A stretch of 64,000 nucleotides of DNA from Morchella semilibera (Eukaryota; Ascomycota; Pezizomycetes; Pezizales; Morchellaceae): assembly GCA_009192285.1 (NCBI GenBank), contig WBVU01000004.1:310001-374000 (forward strand), read 5' to 3'. The first letter of the stretch is position 1; each line of letters begins with the position of its first letter. Under the pieces are notes generated by a model. It saw nothing but the letters and a program-made list of their open reading frames with translations. It was not told where the DNA came from and made no database searches. Below are positions 47,051 to 60,715 of the stretch, one piece after another. Position numbers and translations under genes: made by a program.

Positions 47051-49310
47051 ATGTCGGCCTACGGAAAATCTCCCCAGCAGCAGCCGGGTAAGATAATTTC
47101 GGTAATTATCCTCAAAGACTTAATTAACTGATTCATGTTTTAGAGTATGACACTAGACCTCAGAGCCAGCACTTGCCCAACCCTCAATCCTCTTATGGAT
47201 CATATGCCTCCCAATCCCATTACACAACACCATCACAGCAACAACAACTGGCACACATCCCCCATAGCCATTCGCAGTCCCAACAGCATACCTCCGCTAT
47301 AGGTGAAGCTGTTTACCCATCACGGGGGTATGAGGAGCATCCAACAGGACCATTAATACCCAGGGTAATGGGATACACTCCTCAGGTTGGAGTTGAAGGA
47401 GCACCGTTCAGCGTTTTCCTCCATTGCCCCACAGATTTGACTGCAGATTCTAGACAGTTTAGGTTTATGTTTGGCTCACGAAGGTGCAACGCTACTATTC
47501 ACAAACACGAAGGGTCTGGGATGTATCGACTTTCCGGCGAGACACCTGCCTTTGCATTAACGGGGTGGGTAGCTCCTCAAGTTACGGTATACATGAACAT
47601 GGAGGATGAGGAGGGGCAAGAATTGGGAACTGTAGATGTTGGTACTTTTACGTACACAGACGCAACAGCGCAGCAATCTTACAGCTCACCGCCTCGAGCA
47701 ACAAAACTCAAGCGCAAGCTCACGGCTGAACCTGAGGATTCTACAACAAGAAGCCCTGCAAAGCGCTCCACCCAGCCAATAAGACCAAAGAGCGAGGACT
47801 ATGGATATGGATACCAACCCCAGGGACCAGGGCAATACCCACCTTATGCGTCCCATGCAGGTACAGACAGAGCCTATGGTATTTATTCTGGGTATGATCA
47901 CCCTGAGCAAGCAACACATGCTCCTGGTTATCAGCCACAGACCTCACCTCCACGAAATTATACCTATGGTTCATACGCAGATGGGCTTCAACAGTCAGCT
48001 ACTCAGCCAGGACAACCATGGGCCCAGCCATACCCTGTACAACCTTCTGGTGCTCAGACGTCCACAGTGCCATCAGGTAGACCTATCAGGAATGATGGCC
48101 CTCCAGATCAGCAGCCCCCATCATTACCCTCTCCTTCAAACACGCCAAATCCGACGCTTATCCGAACCTCTACTCTCCAGCAATCAGCGCATACTGCCCC
48201 TGGAGCTGTCCAAGGAGGACCCAGTGGAACAGGGTCCGGTTTCAACCCATACGGCATTTATCCCCACAAGGCCCTTCTTGAGATCCAAGGGGAATTGAAC
48301 GACATGGCGCACAACTGGACTTCGGAGGAGTGGGACAACAGACGGCGACTTGTGCAGTTCTGGAGACGGCAGAAAGGGAGCACGATCCATACAACCTTCC
48401 GCCCTGTTGCACCAAACGAGAGGCAGCCGAATAGTATCTGTATAAGTTGTATTTGGTGGGCGGAGAAACGGGAGTGCTATGTTACTAGCGTGGATTGCAT
48501 CTACTTGTTGGAGTCTTTGATTGCTGTCCGATTCACAGTGGAGGAGAAGAATAGAATCCGAAGAAATCTAGAAGGATGCAAGCCATTGACTGTCTCTAAA
48601 GCGAAGCCAGATAGCGAGAACTTTTTCAAGCTTATCATGGCATTTCCCAACCCCAAACCTCGCAACATTGAGAAGGACGTGAAGGTATTCCCATGGGCGG
48701 TTTTAACCCACGCGTTGAAGAAAATTATTGGCAAATATGTGAGTAAACCTCAGTAGTGTGTTCTTTGATCCCTCGCTAACTATTCGCGCAGTCTGCCAGT
48801 TACTCCTCAACTGCCTCGGTTATTCCCGCTGTTCCTGGGGGCTCTGCGTATCCGGGAGGACCTGGTGAATCTACAAAGTCAGGCCCTTCTGACGCTCCCC
48901 CATCTCGTGTACCTTCGCCCCCATCCGCAACAGACTCGAAATCATCTGCAGGTCCTTCTACCTCAATAACTGGTACTGCTGGCCCGCCTTCCCTAAAGCA
49001 ACCATCCATGACTACTTCGCCGCCAATACAACGCACTGGTGGTCAGGATTTGCAGCCTCATACAGCTCTTCCACCACCTTCGAGTCAGCATGGCAACATG
49101 TGGCACGCGCAGCAACCGCTTGCCCCACCTCCAGCCGGACAACGCAATTGGGATATGGCAGCTTACCTTGAAGCTAATCCCACAGCGGCAAACCCTGCAG
49201 GAGCCCAGGTTGTCCACTACTCACACGGCCCAATAACATCTGAGGACAGGGAATCTGGTTCTGGAAGTGGACCACCAGTACAATTACCAAGTGATGTTAA
49301 TGTTCCTTGA
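47051..49310 (+). CDS. medA: Developmental regulator Medusa (MedA)
   Basis: Coding exons 47051-47087, 47144-48738 and 48792-49310 give 716 residues from the ATG at 47051, the first ATG of the modelled spliced transcript. MedA-family proteins are nuclear regulators of conidiation, adhesion and sexual development in filamentous ascomycetes (also called REN1 or ACR1). Seen here: a Gln/Ser-rich N-terminus, a conserved beta-rich region about 80-178 (PRVMGYTPQVGVEGAPFSVF...) resembling an IPT/TIG fold, and a long Pro/Gln/Tyr-rich linker with a basic KRKLTAEPE segment. A second conserved block at about 385-545 has the hallmark WTSEEWDNRRRLVQFWRRQ, SICISCIWWAEKRECYVTSV and VFPWAVLTHALKKIIGKY. The tail is Pro/Ser-rich. 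Both coding introns have excellent signals (GTAAGA and GTGAGT donors; CTGAT and CTAAC branches). The exon upstream of 47051 stays open but has no ATG. Confidence 0.9.
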
Positions 49311-50240
49311 AAGGCATCATGTTTCGATTATTGGGGTTTGAGCGTTTTGGCGATATATCATGTTTTCAGGGTCCGATTTTATTTGGTGTCACGCTACGAC
49401 GGTTACTTTGGCTTTCGTTCCCACCACATTGCATTTTATTTTCATTTGTCGTTCAGCGGGGGTTCGGGGACCAGGCGCACGAGGATATCCAGCAAAAAGA
49501 AGCTATTGGCGCGCCGTGGGATCCGGAGTTTTTTTCATCGGGGGTGAGAGGTGTAGGATTTAGAAGAGGGACTAGTGGTTACGATGATGGCCGACGAGAT
49601 CTGGTCAACTGATCCTGGTGGGGATCTGGCTTGGATATAATCGGCCTTGTACAGTCACATTTCATTACTTCTCGGATCAAACACGGCCTTTCGGCAATCG
49701 GGGTCTACATTCCACGCTGGATTTTCTTTAACTTTCTCAATTTCCATTTCCAAAAAGAAACTTATATCTGTCGGTTATATTTTGTGCCTCCTGGTTTCTT
49801 TTTTTACTACACTTTAACTATATTTCTGTCTTTCATTTTTTGACACATGCATGGGTTTTTACTTCATCACTTGGGCTCTTTTGTTCTTTTCACTTTATCA
49901 AGTTTCATTTTGGAATATTTATAGGCGAGTAAAGATACGGTTGTTTATTTTCCGATTTTTGGTTATTTTGGCCGGTTTGGTGGTATCAAGACATCCAGTA
50001 TTATTATTATTATTATTTATGTACATTAGATTCTTTCCCGTTTTCATGGTTGATTTTTGGTATGGGTATATGTACGGCGGCCTGATTATTTAGTTTTGTA
50101 TCTCATCATCATCATGGTTCCAAAGCCATCAGTAATTTACACAGTAGAGAAATGTGTTACCCTTCAAAGAATTGGTTGTTACGTTTTTTTTTTTTTTTTT
50201 TTTTCCCTTTACCTCTACTTCCCTTTCCCCATCCAGTCAC

Positions 50241-50274
50241 TCCATTTTTTATTTTTTATTTTTTATTTTTTTTC
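50241..50274. repeat. (TTTTTTA)n microsatellite
   Basis: Four A-interrupted T-runs in tandem, after a 19-base poly-T at about 50186. Confidence 0.85.
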
Positions 50275-50928
50275 CTTAGCGACACAGCCTGCATGTGTAC
50301 ATATTAGGAGCCAGGAATAGAGATGCATGCATGGGGGCGAACAAGGAATTGGGTCATTACGAACCGAACTGGCGGCTCTTGAAATTGAACGTCAGCCGGC
50401 AACCTGGTTTTCGTCGTTTCAAGTTGTTCTAGAAGACGATGGGATGGAATGTGTTGGTGGAGGCCGCGCTTATTTTTCTTTTCTTCCTTTCTATATTTCC
50501 TGCCTCTCGGCATAAACCCGTCGGTCGGTGCCTCTCTCTCTACCTTTCATCTAGACTAAAAAACATAACGGTAACTCGCTGTTTAAAAATCATAATCCCA
50601 AGCCATCGATCCCACGGCCACCTTTTTTAAGATAAAAAAGATACATGTAACCCCCCCCCAATAGTAATAATTATCAGGCCATAAATCACTCGGCAAGGTC
50701 TAGAAGTAGAGTTGATCTGGGTTCTAGCTTGTGCAACCGCGGGCGCTTGTCATGACCATCGACACGATAACCCCAAACCAAAACAAGACACCTTTCCTCT
50801 CTTTCCCACCCCCCCACAGCCACCACAACCCAGAAGGGGGATCGAGGCAAAAAAATAACAGCGCAAAATAAAATAACAACGCCGAAATAACAAAATCTAA
50901 TCCTCTACATACATGTAATTAACGCAGG

Positions 50929-50951
50929 TATATATATATATATATATATAT
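50929..50951. repeat. (TA)n microsatellite
   Basis: About eleven TA units, followed at once by a TACATGTA palindrome (50955). Confidence 0.95.
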
Positions 50952-51180
50952 GTATACATGTATATATAAACATTGGGGTACATCAGCCAGCTAGTGTGGT
51001 ACATACGCGCGCGCCGGACGTTCCAGCTAAACTAAATGTATCCTTCTTCTCGGGGCCTAAAGTAGACGATGTACTACATGTAGACTCTAGGCAGCAATTT
51101 AATAAAGGCAAGGCAGCTATATGTAGTTTAGCTTCACCACCACCTCCACTCCCGCGAACGGGCTCCCCCGCATTGAAACC

Positions 51181-51204
51181 CTTTTTTTTTTTTTTTTTTT
51201 TTTT
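51181..51204. repeat. poly(T), 24 bases
   Basis: Uninterrupted T-run. Confidence 0.9.
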
Positions 51205-52025
51205 CCTCCCCTTCCAGCCCCGCTTTCTCGCTTGTTGCCCATATATTCCCCTTGCCCATATCTATTCCCAGCCGCCCCGCCGACCGGAATCGCTACTCGG
51301 GGCGTTGGAAGTGGAAATCGGCATGGTAACCTCCGGATCTCTGGTGTACCTAGGTACATGGGCGCTGTAGGCACGTATGTACTCAGGTTGTTGTTGTTGC
51401 TTTTACGCGGAGTTTCAGATTTGGGACTCCCGCACTGGGGGAGGGAGGGGGGGGTGGGGGGATGTGATGTGGGTGCAGTTGCAGTTGCAGTTGCAGTAGG
51501 TACCGATGTGTACGCGCGTGCATAAACTACCTAGAGTAACTCTACGGGACGATGGGACGATGCTGCTACATACTATACTACTTACTACTACTGGTGGTGT
51601 ATGTGCGTGTGTGGGAGGGGATACAATACTGTAAATGACGAACCCTACATATTTCACAACACTCTAGACCAAATAAACTTGCATCTAGTATTTCAAATTG
51701 TGTTGTGTGTGTTTTCGGAGATTCAACGATGTCTACCTCGCTCGTATCGTGACGATTGGCTACTAGCCGTCCGCTCGTTGATGCGCGGACGGGGGGGGTG
51801 GGTGTGAGGGAGGCTTGGCCCGGTCTACCGGCGGGGCAGGATTGCCAGTTCTAGGGTGCGCCGAATAGCTTTTTCTTTTTCTTTTTTCCGTTCTTTCTTT
51901 TCTTTCTTTTCTTTCTTGCTTGCTCTTGCTCTTGCTCAGATCTCCTTCTCTTGGGGTTGGGGTGGGGTGAGTGGATAAGATACCTTACGGTTCAGCTGCG
52001 GGTTGGTGGAGTAGTTTAGTTTAGT

Positions 52026-52084
52026 TAGTGGTGGTTGTGGTTGTGGTGTTTTGGTGGTTGTGGTTGTGGTGGTGGTGGTGGTGG
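52026..52084. repeat. (GTGGTT)n / (GTG)n microsatellite
   Basis: Purely G/T on the + strand, GTGGTT units ending in GGT triplets. Confidence 0.9.
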
Positions 52085-52310
52085 GTGTGCGCACGGGAGA
52101 GAAGGGAAGGGAGGACGGGGAAAAGGGAAAAGGGAAAGGGAAAGGGAGAACGCAGTTGATGCATACGAGGTCTCGACAGGAACTTTTCTGCCTGCCTTAT
52201 CCCTAAGTATGTCTTCCCGCGTACTCTACTGTAGAGTAGAGTAGAGTTGGCGTACATACACGGGTACTATAACCATATTGCTATACTCGATGTAGAATAT
52301 CACCATGTAT

Positions 52311-52360
52311 GTGGTTGTAGCTGTAGTTGTAGTTGTAGTTAGTTGTAGTTGTAGTAATAG
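52311..52360. repeat. (GTAGTT)n microsatellite
   Basis: Seven or so GTAGTT-type units with small interruptions. Confidence 0.9.
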
Positions 52361-52650
52361 AGCACGTACGCATTTACGGAGAGTACATGCAAGTACATGC
52401 AAGTACATGAGCATGAGTAAGTGGTGGTGTACTTACAGCCGAGTATCATCCAATGCTTACACATTACATTCACTTTCTTTCTTTCTCTCTGACTTAAGGT
52501 TACCTGGAACACTGGGCTCTTTTCCTCTTCGTCCCCCCCCCCCCCCAGTTACTGAGACACGTCGTGTGTGCAGCCTTTGGGCGATAAATCCTCCGGTGTG
52601 ATACATACATGCAACATACATTAGCACCCTCTTCACCACCATCACCACCA

Positions 52651-52673
52651 GCCCAGCCCAGCCCAGCCCAGCC
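52651..52673. repeat. (CCCAG)n microsatellite
   Basis: Between four and five pentamer units following CACCAC triplets. Confidence 0.9.
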
Positions 52674-53051
52674 CCAGTCCAACCCTTATCTCGCGATTCC
52701 CGTGTCTACGATACGATCAGAAAAGAAAGAAATCGCTACGTACATGTACCTAGATTGCTGCGTGATAAGTGCAAGGGGGGGGGGGTGGTGGATATGTATG
52801 TATTTACATATGTATTAATGTATTAATGAAATTCAGTCAAGTATTCCCGGACCCTAAAGTCCGTGTGGTTCGGTCCGGCCGCCCTACTCCGGATCCTTGG
52901 CTGGATTTGGGGGCGGGCGCCGAAGAGCTACGAGAAACGCAGGCACGTGGCTAAAGGATGCAGTCATGCATGGAGGTAAAATCACGAGTGTGCCGGGGGT
53001 CGAGAACAAAGGGAAAGGAAGGAGGAGTAAAAAGATGCTTATGCCAAGGGT

Positions 53052-53052
53052 C

Positions 53053-53083
<31 letters not shown>

Positions 53084-53108
53084 CCACCATCACCACCACC
53101 ACCACCAT
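53052..53108. repeat. (ATC)n / (CAC)n triplet repeat
   Basis: About 19 triplets, ATC-rich then CAC-rich. Confidence 0.9.
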
Positions 53109-55637
53109 CGTGGTTATTGGCTGGGATGATGAGGGAGAAAGTGATAGGTATTGGGTTATTGTAGATTACTTACATGTATGTACATGTACTTACATTGTAA
53201 TCTATCTTATCCACATTACTTTACAGATATCGACTACATGGATAATACATTACTGTTGTTGATCTTCTTCGTTAAGTTCTTCGCGCCGGTACTGCTCGAG
53301 GGTACGCACGCGCTAGTGTAATATGTAGTTAATTACATGTATGTTAAATTTACCTGACCGTGCTCGCGCGTGCGTACCCATCTTGCAAATCCTCCGCGAT
53401 CTCAACCCTTCTGGACCCTCCCCACGTACGGTCCAGGGCTGTCTCTCTCCATCTGATCTGTCTTGTCTTGTCTTGTCATGTCTTGTCCTATCTTATCCGT
53501 TAATCTCAGTAACGTTGTTATTATTATGAAGACAGAGAAAGAGTACGTCCTAGCCGGGCCCCGGGGATGTATTAGGTGTAGGGGGTCTGTCTAGAATCTA
53601 CATGGCTACATAACTAGGGAGGGGGGAGGGGCGGACGGAGAGGCAATGGCCATGGCCATGCTGGTCTGTCTTTCATTGCTAGCAGAAAAACGCAACAAGC
53701 TCCGGGACTACATTAGAGATACATACGTAACCCTACACCACGTGTCATTCCCCATCCACTCCATTCCTCCTTGATCCCTTCACCTCCGCTTTCTTTCCCT
53801 TCCCTTCCCCTTCCAAGGTTCACGCTTTGACATTGTTCAGATCGATTCCGAGCAAAAGCTCTCTTACACTGCTTCATGATTACTCACTCGACGGACTAGG
53901 CAAGGTATGTCCGTCTATCTTCGGCACCCCCCTCTCTGTGAATATGTGAATAGTAAACCCCCACCTCTTGACACCGGGCGGCGAAGGGTCCAAGGGGGAG
54001 TTGGGAATAGGTAGATACGCCCGGAGGAATACCTCCGCTTCGTCATGGAAATGGGAAACCGAGATTAGTCTAGCTAACACCATCACCCCCCCCCCAGCTA
54101 GGCTTCTTGTGTATATTGCTCCACCGGGGGTTCCCGCCGATCTGTGCATGAGAATTCTGGACTATGGATGGTGTGGGTTTTGCCAATAAACACAGTGCAC
54201 TATGGGCAGAGGGTGAAAGGAAAAAAAAAAAAAAAAAAAAAAAGGGGATCTTCACCTGGCTGACGGTTGGCAAATGGAGAAGAATGATGATCTGATCGAC
54301 TTACATACCCTACCGTGCCCTAACAGCTTACTTACTGGGTTTCACTTCACTGGCAACCAGCGACCGCACTTTAAAAACTAGAGGTAGGAATAGCACCTAG
54401 TTTTTTTTTTTTCTTCTCTTTTTTTTTTTTTTTTTTTTTTTGCTAGGGTTCATGAAAGCCACGCATGGCGCTCTCACCCATGGATGGAGTACCACAGTAC
54501 CTACCTCCTACCTATCTAGTGAGTGGTGATGCCATCGATCCATCCATCCCTTCGCCATGCCGGACCGTTAAGCTTCAGATCAAGATTTCGCTGTCTCAAC
54601 CGGCTAACGTCCCTTCTTTCCTAGACTCTAAACCACCCAGTGGCGTTATCTGCAACTCACATTGCGCGGTATCTTGTTTCGACAATACACGTGATTTTGT
54701 TTCATGGAAGTAACCCCATCCCCCCTTTTTGGGTGAATCATGGGTTATCACTCGGCAGTCATGTACCCACCGTTTTAGTACAGGGTTGAGGGAGAAAAAG
54801 TTTTAAACCGCCGGTAACCGGGAGGAGGGAGTTTTTTTTGCACGTTGCGGTGTTTTTTTTTTATGCTCGCCCGAAAAGTGCGTTTTTTTGTAAAAGGGTA
54901 GAGTTATGTACATGTGCATAGGGCAGGCAGGAGGGCAGGTAGATTGAAGGTCGATCGCCAATCATGAGTCGGGGAGTGGTCTTGGGTGAGGGGGAAAAAA
55001 AATTCTTCAGGTGATCAATGTTGCTTTTTTACGATTCTCATTCTTTCTTTTCTCCCTCTTGTATCTGCCGTTGGGAGTTTCGAGGGTAATTGCAAAATCA
55101 ATGTGCAAAATCGATATTAAAATGTATCACGGGGAGTTTCAGCAGAATTGGAATATTGTAGCCAAAGGTCGGCATATATATATATACAAATGTAGTAACT
55201 GGTACCAAGAGCTAGCCGATGGGATCAGAAAGGAAGGAAGATAGAGAAGGCGTAGCGGCCGTATTCTACATAGCCACGGCATCGGGTTTGGAACTGACCC
55301 CAATGCGGATACGCTGCCCTGCCGGTCATATCAGCGGAGACGTTGTGAGGCACAGTAGACCGACCGTATGTAAATACAACATGTTACAGTACCGACCCGT
55401 TTGGAGCAAAAAGTGCTGTTAGACTACATAGACTATAGGGGGATTTGGCCACCAGGCAGCGCAGCTACTGTAGATTGACGGGTAATATTTTCAACGTTGG
55501 ATCGAACCCCGATATTATACTACTCTATATCGAAACAATTATTCACTCACTCACTCACTCAGCTGGTGGGGTGGCCAGTCGGCATATGTGCTACTGCTGC
55601 TGCCTATGTTCCCATCGGGATAAGATGCCAATTCCCG

Positions 55638-55685
55638 TATATATATATACACACACACATATATATATATGTATGTGTATGTGTG
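55638..55685. repeat. Compound (TA)n(CA)n(TA)n(GT)n microsatellite
   Basis: Alternating purine-pyrimidine for nearly 50 bases, able to form Z-DNA or cruciforms. Confidence 0.85.
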
Positions 55686-56196
55686 GTTCCTGGCATGGCA
55701 TTTCAGCTTACTGAGTGGTGTAATACACGAGAGAGAGAGAGAATGAGAGAAAGAGAGTGAGAGCTGGACTGGGGCAGATCCCGATTCGGTTCCCCCCCCC
55801 CGTTCAGCCTTGCGCCCCTCAGTGCTGCTGCGTTGCCGAAGGTGGTACCTGATCCATCTGCGTGAAGATGGTTGCTCTATTGGGAGTGTGTGTGTATGTA
55901 GCTTGACCGGCCACGCACGAGGGTGACTGTGGAATTACATGTACTTGGTACCTACTTTTGGAGGTGTATGCTCTCTATCTAAGATACTTACTTTGCAGAT
56001 AGATACGTAATCAGGGAGGGGAGGGGGGAGGGGAGGGGAAGAGCTTAATCCTCAGCTTTCACTCACTCAGTTACATTACTGGGCTCTTTCAGGTGCTGGT
56101 GTCGGCATATATCGGTCCACTTCGGCATATTTGCAATTCTCACGTTCACCGGCATATATTGTAGATATGGAATTTACATTTTCGGTTTAGTGGAAA

Positions 56197-56250
56197 TAGA
56201 GAGAGAGAGAGAAAGAGAGTGAGTGAGTGAGTGAGAGAGTGAGTGAGAGT
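56197..56250. repeat. (GA)n / (GAGT)n microsatellite
   Basis: GA dinucleotides run into GAGT tetramers. Minus-strand translation gives the THSLTHSL-type repeat in an otherwise unsupported frame. Confidence 0.9.
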
Positions 56251-59200
56251 GCTGGATCTAGGCCCTTGTAGGACATGATACTCAACATGCGTACCACCCA
56301 GCACCAATCCCCGGCCGAGCTCGTTCTCCCCCATGAAGCATGGGGAACTTGCCATTACATTTACACTCCCACTCCCACTCCTCCACCCTCCCCCCCGGTC
56401 CAGGAAATAACTCAGTATACTATGTATGCAGTAGTTCTCACCCACGATCACGAGCACCCGCACCGGCCCATCAAACCACTGGTCCTGAGGGCCTCGCAAC
56501 CATGGCTCCCCCCTCCGGATACAGTGGCCTGGAAACGCATAAACAATCCCATCCTGAGCAAGGTCTAGCTGCTCAGGAGGCGGTCTCATTGGCTGCTCGC
56601 AAAATGGGCCGGGCATCTGGATATGCACGTGATGGATGGATGGATGGGATGGGACAATTCCTGATGGGCGTGGCGGCACCAGGCCTCCATTCCTATTCCT
56701 TCCCTCCTTCCTGCCTGCCTGCCATCCACCGGTGGCTGATCTGGTCGATGGTTGGGTGGTGGTGATGGTGGTGGCTTTTTGGCTTGGTTGGTTGGTTCCA
56801 GGTTGGTTTTTTTTGGGGGGGGGGGAGGAGTTCTTAATTCGTCTTCTTCAGCCTTGCATATAAGTGGTGGGAAAAATAGCAAAGGGGGAGGAAAAAAAAA
56901 AAGAGAAATGCTATTATTGTCGGGGGCCGACAGAACGAAACAACATATGTACATAGGTCAGAGGAGAATAGGTATGTAAGTATATTTGACATTGCCGTGA
57001 TGTGATGTATGTCTTTTGTTCCTGCATATAGTGGTTTTTATTTCTGTTGGGGGAGGGGGGTATCGAGATAGATAAAAAAAGGGGGGGGGGGTCTTGAATC
57101 GTGGGATTGCTGTTGGTCGAGGAATCGATTCGACGACGATATCCTTCCTCTCGTAGGCTCCTAGCTATACAGCTAAGGAACCTGCTATTATCGTACACAA
57201 CGGGCGCACAAAAAAAGCTCGTGCTGCATTGAAGGTTGTGGCTGCACAGGAGCTTCCAATCTAGATGTCTCGAACTGCTATTCTGAGATTTAGGGGTTCG
57301 TGTTGTATGTAGTGAGGATATAGTTCCCTATGATGCATGCGTAGAGCCTTTGGCTTGTAATTGCTTGCTTCGAATCACTGAAGGTTCTAGTTAGTGGGTG
57401 CGAAAAAAGGAACAAGCAAAAAAAAAAAAAAAAAAAAGTCCAACTACATATCCATACTCCAGAGAAGGCGGTAATCTACGCACAGTCTGGTTTTTGAAAA
57501 TTGCAACAAATTTTGTTTTCCCCCCCGTCATGGATAGACCATGTAAGTAAGGGTTTCCCGCACATCAATTGAGCTGCGAGGTTTTTTTTTTTTTTTCTTT
57601 TCTTTCCCAGTTGTGATAGGAGTTACGTATATTACGTTTTACGCCGCACCGAGGGGGGAAGGGCCTATCTCTACTTGCATGAATGGGCCTTCTTCTTGGT
57701 TCTATAGTCCTCCTTTTTTTCTTCTTCTTGTGCCTTTCTCTCCCCCCCCCCCCGTTTCAAGAGCCGGTTTCTCACAGATCGGTGGTTTTGTGGGCTATCT
57801 ACCAGACATGTACTGTACTAGGGATCCCACAATTGGCAACTGAGGGGTAAACGAACGGCCGGACGCCTCGAGTGGGTTTCCCGACGCCCCAGCTCCTGGA
57901 TCGACCGGGTGCTGATCAGAAACGGGATCTCAAACACCGCAATGCAAGGGGTTGAAACTTCTTTTTTCGTTTATATGGTTGTGGAGGAAAGAAAGAACGA
58001 AAGAAAGAAAGAAGGGAAGCTGGGAGGAGCGGAGACGGAAAAAGTAAATATGATGGGGGGCAGATAAGAGTTTCCGTACGATGACCTTTTGTTCGCCAAC
58101 ACCCGAGATATGGAAATCCCCTCCCCCCCCCTCCCACGAGTGGGTTCGGGGGGCGTCCGGGGGGTGTAGCTTGTGGTTTGGTGGAACAATGGTTGGGGGT
58201 GGTGGTGCTGAGGCTTAGAGGGGGGTGTTTGATCATTGACATGGCGAGGATATTATCAGAAGTAGCTTCTTTTGCATATGGGGGACTTTAAGGGGTTCGT
58301 AGTCATTTCGATTAGCTAGATAGGCAATTGACTCGTTTCGAGTATTTTGTGAGGTGTGCGGGTCATGTGATTGCGAGTGATATTCTGTGATTGGAAAGGA
58401 CAAAAAGAGACAGGGATGAAAGCTTGAGTTATCAAAACACGCCAGGGATTGAGGTTTTGAGCAGGACACTGAAATTTCCATAGATATACCAGAGCTTGAC
58501 TTACCAGGTATAATATAATTTCGATACAGGAGATTCATATATTAAATTCCTAGGACGGTAGCAAAGTTGTAGAGAAAAGCAGCAAAAAGACATCTTTGGA
58601 CACCGTTTACCTGAGGACTCCCGGGATCCCCCTTATGAACAAGGCCTATAATCGACATGTAGACTCCTTTTTGGTGCCTAGATACTGCATACATAGTATG
58701 AGGAGAAATGAGTAAGTTCTCGGGATTCTGTGCCCTTTGGTGTGTGCGCCAATACATAATGGATACGCGAGTAGATAATAAACCCAAGCTACATTTTTTG
58801 ACTTGCAAAAGATGACCCCGTCATCCGAGTGCTATCAATACTGACTGGCCAATGTGTGGCGTTCCGCGCAAGCTTGACCACCAATTTGAGGGTGACGTCG
58901 GGTTCGTTATACTCAGTAGAAAGTCGGAGTTTTTGGTAGGCATTTGTTTGCAACGATATACGACCACTTAATTAACCCGCGAGTATAGCTATAGAGCCGC
59001 TAACTCTGGGAATATACCATAAGTCTGCCTTCCGTTAGCATCTGCCCTACTTACATTAGGCTTGTGGTGCCTCATCTCCGCCATTGTGATGGATTTACAT
59101 CAAAACAAAGCCATAAAGCTCGAGTGAAGAAGTACATGTATGTGGTCAGTGCAGTTACCCGTTCAGCGGACATACATGTATGTCCTGCCCAGCTACCCGG

Positions 59201-60715
59201 CCGATGGCCGCATTGCTACTAGACTATATAAATATCGACATCCGTACGAGGACCCATCTTTAGTGTGACGTCCCTTGAGATTGACGGTCCATGAAGGTTG
59301 GTAGATGTTCAAATTCCCGGGGGTCGATCTTTGGTAATGTTCTCATCTCCGCCTCACTTAATCTACTGCGCCTTTTCCCGGTTTCTCTTCCCTGATCCTC
59401 TGATATATATTTACTAGGGAATTATATCAGGGGCGTGCTCCCGTAATTAGTGTTACTGTACGTACGTATTAGCACTTAATTCTGTTGAGTTTAACATCTT
59501 CCTCTAGCTAGCCTTTCCTTTATTTTTCCCTTATTTTTCCCTTTTTCCTCATTAATTACAGCTTACCTGTAGATTCGTCGTATCCCCGTTCCCAGAATAC
59601 CCCGCGCTGCTATCCCCTCACCGCAATCGAACAACATTTTAAAGTGGACACTGGGTTCAGATGGCCATTGAAATCACTGTCCAGGACCATTTTACAGCCT
59701 GGTGCATGCCCTGACCGTATATACTCCGGGGTTGATATTGACCGCACAGTCTGTGAGTAAGACTATGCCCCCCCCCCCCGAACAAAGGTTGTTGGAGAGG
59801 CTTTGCACACATCGCTTTGGTCTTCCTGCATAGCTTGTGGGGCTTAGACACCGGCCCGGATCTCTCGCTATGACATGGAGCACGGACACCGGGAAGCTAG
59901 GTCACTGTTTTGTGCGCAAATAGCTATTTTTGTATTGTGTTTTTATGCCCGTTATATGCACTAAGACTTAGACTAAAATAAAGATTGTCGTAAGCTCCAT
60001 ATGCTTGGAGCCCAGAGCAATGAATTAGTTACAATTAATGTCTGTTTTCATGTATATTGGGGGCGTCTGGGGCGTCGGATATTGCCGGCTTTAAAGGCCT
60101 GGTTGGCGAGTGATCACCCATGATTCCATATATTGTGGGTGGAATTTATGTCGTGATGGGCACAATGGAATTCTATCTACGTGTAGCTCAAATTTCACAT
60201 CTCCGTCTCTAGATTGTATCAAGAAAAACGTTCCCTCGCCCCTAAAAGGGTTGCTTCTTCGTGTTGTTAGGAGGAAAACATGTACTAGAGGTTCTCTAAT
60301 TATAAAATTACAATTACTGAATGCTAGCCAGATATACTTAGGCTATATTCTTTATTCAACAACTTTGAAATGATGGTTTAAATGTTTACAATAGCAATTT
60401 CTGATATATACTCTGAGGCCTAGGAACTTATGCCGAGTGGCCCTTCCCAACCCCTTCTCAAGCCCAAGCCTAAACACCGCAGTAATAAAACAAAGACAAA
60501 GGAAAGATGGTAATGAACGAATGAGTTAAACACTTACAAAGGGAATTTTGCGGTTGGTGTAACCATGTGATGTGATATACGAAACGCCCTCGGCCAAACA
60601 AATATCCACCATGAAAAGCTTAATGAACGACGCAGTTCACTATCTGAACATACCCACCCAAAAACACTCAGTTCTAATGTCCTCCACAAGCCGTTTCCAC
60701 GCCTTCAAGAGCATT

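Larger units (their letters stand above)
49311..60715. other. 11.4-kb gene desert, microsatellite-rich
   Basis: No gene, RNA or transposon recognised. Between about 50.2 and 57.8 kb there is a simple repeat roughly every 300-500 bases: poly-T (50186, 51181, 54403), (TA)n (50929), (GTTGCA)n (51474), GTGGTT (52026), GTAGTT (52311), CCCAG (52651), ATC/CAC (53052), CTTGT (53458), poly-A (54221), TA/CA (55638) and GA/GAGT (56197). TACATGTA occurs twelve times. A 150-codon minus-strand frame at 56.1-56.7 kb has a GTG start and repeat-derived C-terminus and was not accepted. Confidence 0.55.

Noticed and set aside
56146-56679. 177-codon minus-strand frame
   Set aside because: GTG start, and the C-terminal third is translated GAGT/GA microsatellite. 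The LDLAQDGIVYAFPGHC part looks protein-like but has no support.
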